A DNA stretch of 58,199 nt from JAPLDB01 sp038230515. Lineage in GTDB: Bacteria; Bacteroidota; Bacteroidia; AKYH767-A; 2013-40CM-41-45. This document shows, piece by piece, positions 54,981-58,199 of the stretch. The DNA is taken from positions 1 to 58,199 of the forward strand of contig JBBRND010000028.1 of NCBI GenBank assembly GCA_038230515.1. Reading direction: 5' to 3'. Made by a program: the position numbers and the translations under genes. The notes beneath the pieces were generated by a model, which saw nothing but the letters and a program-made list of their open reading frames with translations, was not told where the DNA came from and made no database searches. Numbering within the stretch: the first letter of the stretch is position 1; every line of letters starts with the position of its first letter.

Positions 54981-55029
54981 TCATCAGTATTTCTTACTAC
55001 TTAATACTCTCTACCTAATGCTTTCCCCA

Positions 55030-55110
55030 TCATACCTTTTTCTTCACTGTCACACTCACAGGATCGCTGGGTATTCCCACTTCAATATCATCAGTTGCAA
55101 AAATATGCAT
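55030..55110 (-). pseudogene. Truncated duplicate of a gene 3' end
   Basis: On the minus strand this frame reads MHIFAT followed by DDIEVGIPSDPVSVTVKKKV and a stop. Those last 20 residues are identical to the C-terminus of the gene at the right edge (57886-58199). Upstream of the first six residues no further homology is seen, so this is a residual tail from a duplicated copy. Confidence 0.75.
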
Positions 55111-55172
55111 ACTTGAATTTAATATTTAAGCCACATCGCTTTAGAGTTGTACACAATCTGTTAAAATTTGTT

Positions 55173-55203
55173 TTGTATTTATTCTCTCATGCTTTTATCT
55201 TTG
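55173..55203 (+). promoter_or_regulatory. Promoter of Reg_prop T9SS gene
   Basis: TTG (55173-55175), 20-nt spacer and TATCTTTG (55196-55203) match the Bacteroidota consensus. The start codon is 23 nt further on. Confidence 0.8.
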
Positions 55204-55226
55204 AGCTTTAAATAAATTTTTTCAAA

Positions 55227-57830
55227 ATGAAAAAACTAAAATACTTTTCGAAATATTTATTTTTCTCCTTCTTCTTTGTTCTTCTTTTTTTCGCTCATGA
55301 TTCCTTGAAAGCGCAGGCAGTAGTTGACACCTTTAATTTACCTTCCGGATACGTTTCAAGTAATTTGAGAATTAAAAATGCTCTTAACATTGACCTCAGC
55401 AATCATGTGTGGATTGGTTTTAGAAATATCGGAGCAGGCAAGTTTGACGGCACAAACTGGACTGTGTTCGATACAACGAATGGTTTGCCTTCCAACAATG
55501 TTTTATCGTTTGCATTTGAAGGAACAAATGACTGGATTGGAACCGACAGCGGACTTGCGAAATATGACGGTGCTGCTTTTACGGTTTATAATTCATTCAA
55601 TTCTTCACTAACGAGTAATCATATTCTCTCACTCTTTGCTGATGGCGGCAATTTATGGATCGGCACTTATGACGGTGTGTTTTTATTTAAGGGCAGTACT
55701 TGGAGCCATTTCAATTCAACAAACTCATCATTGCCTGGAGACACTGTTACCTGTTTTGAGCGAAATGGAAATGATACGATTTGGATAGGAACGTCAAACG
55801 GAGTCGCCTCTTATTTTAATAGCTCATGGAAAACGTATTCAATCTTTTCTCCCGGAATTCCACGAGAAAAAATTTTAAACATAAAAATGGATGCATCAGA
55901 AAATTTATGGATAGAAACTGACGAAGAAAAAATTTCTATATTAAAGAATGACTTTGTTTATCATGCAGGAAATTTTTTTTCAATTTGTTCAAACGTTCTT
56001 ACTACGGGTTCCATTGTTGGGCTTAACAGTTTTGGAAATATTATTTACCTCAATGGCTCTATCGAAGAACTCAATCTTGATTCTGCTAATGCATGGGCTA
56101 GTGGAAGTAATTATTATGGCCCGTTGTTTTCTTATAACGGATTCCAACTGGCAGTAGCAGCATTGGATCAAAACAACGTATTGTGGTATTCAAGGATAAC
56201 AAATTATGCGACACTTTTATTTTCTGTTGATTACCGCAATGCACTTTTGCCCTTGCAGCAGAGTGAAAGTTGTGGAGATTTTTTAGACATTAATAACGTA
56301 AGTGCGCGTCTTGATCTGAGTGGCTCTATGTTTTGGGATGAGGTTGGAACCGCCAGGTATGAAGTTCCGAAGGGAAGCGGACTCAATTCAATTTTTGCAG
56401 ATGGTTTGTGGATAGGAGGGATGGACAACAGCAGCAATCTCCATATTGCCGCACAAACCTATCGCCAGAGCGGAGAAGATTTTTGGCCCGGTCCGCTTGA
56501 TACTACAAATGCAACTGTTGATTCTGCAACGGTGGCTCAGTATGATCACATTTGGAAAATAAACCGATACACAGTTACTGAATTTAAAAATGAATACGCA
56601 GCAGGAAATGTAACCAGCTTTACATACCCTGTGCCTGATGTAATATTGAACTGGCCTGCCAGTGGCAATGGAAATTACTCCCGCAACCTTGCTCCGTTTA
56701 TTGATGTAAATCATGATGGAGTTTACAATCCTTACGATGGAGATTATCCTGACATGAAAGGCGACCAGATGCTGTGGGGTGTTTTCAATGACAATTACCT
56801 CATGCATCGCCAATCTGAGGGAGTATCTCTTGGTATTGAAGTACAACTTTCTGCTTATGCCTACAGATGCATGTTTGCACCCGACACGGAACAGGCAGTA
56901 AACAACACTACCTTTTTTCATTACCGGATTATTAACAGAAGCGATACCGATTACTCACAGGTTTACATGGGTAAATACCTTGATGTTGATCTCGGAAATT
57001 ACAACGATGATTTTGTTGGGTGTGATTCTGCACTTGGCATCGCCTTCGTTTACAACGGTGATAATTTTGATGAAGGCATTGCGGGATATGGATATAATCC
57101 GCCAATGCAGAATTTACTTTTGCTAAACCCTCCTCTTACTAATTTTATGTATTTCTATGATGATTTTACTGCACCATTTGGTAATCCGGTATTGCCACGT
57201 GACTACTACAACTATCTGCGTTCTGCCTGGCTAAATGATGTTCATTTAACTTATGGTGGAAACGGATACGGTGGAACCGACTCTACCAACTTTATGTATT
57301 CATCAAATCCATACGATACTACTTCAACATCATGGAACGAAACAACAACCGGAAATTTATCAGGCGACAGGAGATTTCTTGCATCCACAGGTCCGTTTTC
57401 TTTTCCTTCTCATTCCGAAAAAGAATTTGACATGGCTTATGTGTGGACGCGCGATGACACCCAACCCAACGGACTTACTTCTTCATGGGCAAAAAATGTT
57501 CACGACATTTTGAAAATAAAAGAATGGTATGCAGCAGATAGTTTTCCATGCAGCCAGTTTGTGGGCATTGCAGAAAATAATTCTTTTGATGCTAATCTCA
57601 ATCTTTATCCTAATCCTGCGGGCAACTTGGTTACGATATTTGCCGGAAGTAAAAATGCATCTCCTCTTACTCTTGAAATAACAGATGTTGCCGGAAGAAA
57701 AATAAGTTCGCGCAGAATTTTACCAAACCTTAAAACCCAAATAGGTTTGGATTCGTTTGCTCCGGGAATTTATTTTGTGAGTATCAGAAATAAAGAAACT
57801 TTTGCAGTGAAGAAATTGATAAGGCAGTAA
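55227..57830 (+). CDS. T9SS protein with Reg_prop-like propeller
   Basis: The 867-residue exported protein has a signal peptide (about 1-30, SLKAQ), an N-terminal propeller of two-component-regulator-type repeats (about 45-320; NVLSFAFEGTNDWIGTDSGLAKYDG, NLWIGTYDGVFLFKGSTWSHF), a large second region (about 340-770) with DLSGSMFWDEVGTARYEVP and WIGGMDNSSNLHIAAQTYRQ that I cannot assign to a named family, and a type A T9SS sorting domain (about 785-867, YPNPAGNLVTIF to AVKKLIRQ). There is no histidine kinase part, so the propeller is used for something other than two-component signalling. Confidence 0.88.
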   Translation: MKKLKYFSKYLFFSFFFVLLFFAHDSLKAQAVVDTFNLPSGYVSSNLRIKNALNIDLSNHVWIGFRNIGAGKFDGTNWTVFDTTNGLPSNNVLSFAFEGTNDWIGTDSGLAKYDGAAFTVYNSFNSSLTSNHILSLFADGGNLWIGTYDGVFLFKGSTWSHFNSTNSSLPGDTVTCFERNGNDTIWIGTSNGVASYFNSSWKTYSIFSPGIPREKILNIKMDASENLWIETDEEKISILKNDFVYHAGNFFSICSNVLTTGSIVGLNSFGNIIYLNGSIEELNLDSANAWASGSNYYGPLFSYNGFQLAVAALDQNNVLWYSRITNYATLLFSVDYRNALLPLQQSESCGDFLDINNVSARLDLSGSMFWDEVGTARYEVPKGSGLNSIFADGLWIGGMDNSSNLHIAAQTYRQSGEDFWPGPLDTTNATVDSATVAQYDHIWKINRYTVTEFKNEYAAGNVTSFTYPVPDVILNWPASGNGNYSRNLAPFIDVNHDGVYNPYDGDYPDMKGDQMLWGVFNDNYLMHRQSEGVSLGIEVQLSAYAYRCMFAPDTEQAVNNTTFFHYRIINRSDTDYSQVYMGKYLDVDLGNYNDDFVGCDSALGIAFVYNGDNFDEGIAGYGYNPPMQNLLLLNPPLTNFMYFYDDFTAPFGNPVLPRDYYNYLRSAWLNDVHLTYGGNGYGGTDSTNFMYSSNPYDTTSTSWNETTTGNLSGDRRFLASTGPFSFPSHSEKEFDMAYVWTRDDTQPNGLTSSWAKNVHDILKIKEWYAADSFPCSQFVGIAENNSFDANLNLYPNPAGNLVTIFAGSKNASPLTLEITDVAGRKISSRRILPNLKTQIGLDSFAPGIYFVSIRNKETFAVKKLIRQ

Positions 57831-57860
57831 AAAAGTCCGCCCTTGAGAGCGAACTTTTTT
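57829..57860 (+). terminator. Rho-independent terminator
   Basis: AAAAAAGTCCGC pairs with GCGAACTTTTTT (one mismatch) over the loop CCTTGAGA, overlapping the stop codon of the T9SS gene. On the minus strand it can also serve the convergent gene. Confidence 0.8.
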
Positions 57861-57885
57861 ATAAATTTCTGATTTTAAATTTCAG

Positions 57886-58199
57886 CTACACCTTCTTCTT
57901 CACTGTCACACTAACAGGGTCGCTGGGTATTCCCACTTCAATATCATCAACCACATAAATACCCATGTACTTCCAGAGGTCGGTGGTTTTTCCGGGAGCC
58001 ATGTTGGTTAAGTCAAGGAAAGTTGTTTTCGAAATAAATTTCATAAACACCATTCCTGTACCATCATTGTGATCGGCATAAAGATTTAAACCGCTCGTGC
58101 GTTGTTTTTTGTATTTTATTTTCGGACGGTCAACATCAATCGTAATTGAAATGGAAGGTTTCTTGGAAGCATTGTCCTCAATAATATCGGCACCGATAA
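57886..58199 (-). CDS. Unidentified protein, C-terminal part only
   Basis: The last 104 codons of a minus-strand gene whose start lies outside the window. The visible part is beta-rich (PSISITIDVDRPKIKYKK, then GMVFMKFISKTTFLDL and YVVDDIEVGIPSDPVSVTV) and ends in Lys-rich VKKKV. I do not recognise a family. No T9SS sorting domain is present at its end. The last 20 residues are duplicated at 55030-55110. Confidence 0.7.
   Translation of the reverse strand, partial: IGADIIEDNASKKPSISITIDVDRPKIKYKKQRTSGLNLYADHNDGTGMVFMKFISKTTFLDLTNMAPGKTTDLWKYMGIYVVDDIEVGIPSDPVSVTVKKKV

Overview
The window is a piece of a Bacteroidota chromosome from a free-living type, not Bacteroides itself. Three things support this: at least seven large exported proteins end in the type A C-terminal domain that routes cargo to the type IX secretion system (T9SS); several genes carry the Bacteroidota promoter (TTG, about 18-20 nt, TAnnTTTG); and family types such as DUF4331, DUF4199, DUF4907 and OMP_b-brl_3 TonB-dependent receptors are typical of the phylum. 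No phage, plasmid, CRISPR or rRNA genes are visible. One tRNA-Arg(ACG) is present.

Layout. 0.3-2.8 kb: two SRPBCC (AHSA1-like) genes and a CsgG-like exported protein. 3.0-7.2 kb: a co-directional trio of DUF4331 T9SS protein, membrane-anchored TPR protein and HupE/UreJ-type membrane protein. 7.3-15.7 kb: housekeeping block (dnaE, pirin, trxA, an ECF sigma factor with a small membrane partner, mnmE, DUF4199), with a decayed T9SS gene end between trxA and the sigma factor. 15.8-25 kb: a kelch/Ycf48-like T9SS protein, a repeat-filled gap, two zinc peptidases (MtfA-like, M2/ACE-like), a DUF4907 lipoprotein and a PagL-like lipid A deacylase. 25-31.8 kb: a sortilin-type propeller T9SS protein, a MoxR-like ATPase with its VWA partner, and a YdeI/DUF1905 protein. 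31.8-39.2 kb: a tandem-repeat locus, two T9SS proteins and a TonB-dependent-type receptor. 39.2-47.3 kb: RsmB-like rRNA methyltransferase, a giant 1813-aa TPR/PD40/SPOR envelope protein, clpS, an M48 lipoprotein peptidase and the tRNA. 47.3-58.2 kb: a frameshifted T9SS gene, a beta-helix/SprB/PKD T9SS protein, a YD-repeat AAA+ ATPase, a MITE-like palindrome, a Reg_prop T9SS protein and the 3' end of an unidentified gene whose tail is also present as a fragment 2.8 kb away.

The most unusual signal belongs to no standard feature class. Degenerate tandem repeats with a strict 7-bp period occur at about twenty places, both between genes and inside coding regions, notably in T9SS C-terminal domains, an rRNA methyltransferase and the TPR-hupE junction. 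Three intergenic loci carry 21-bp (3 x 7) repeats. Paralogous T9SS tails differ exactly where these arrays lie, so the arrays look like an active source of sequence change in this genome. Other leads are the DUF4331-TPR-HupE cluster, the PorE-like giant protein with SPOR-like domains in place of OmpA, and the YD-repeat/AAA+ fusion.
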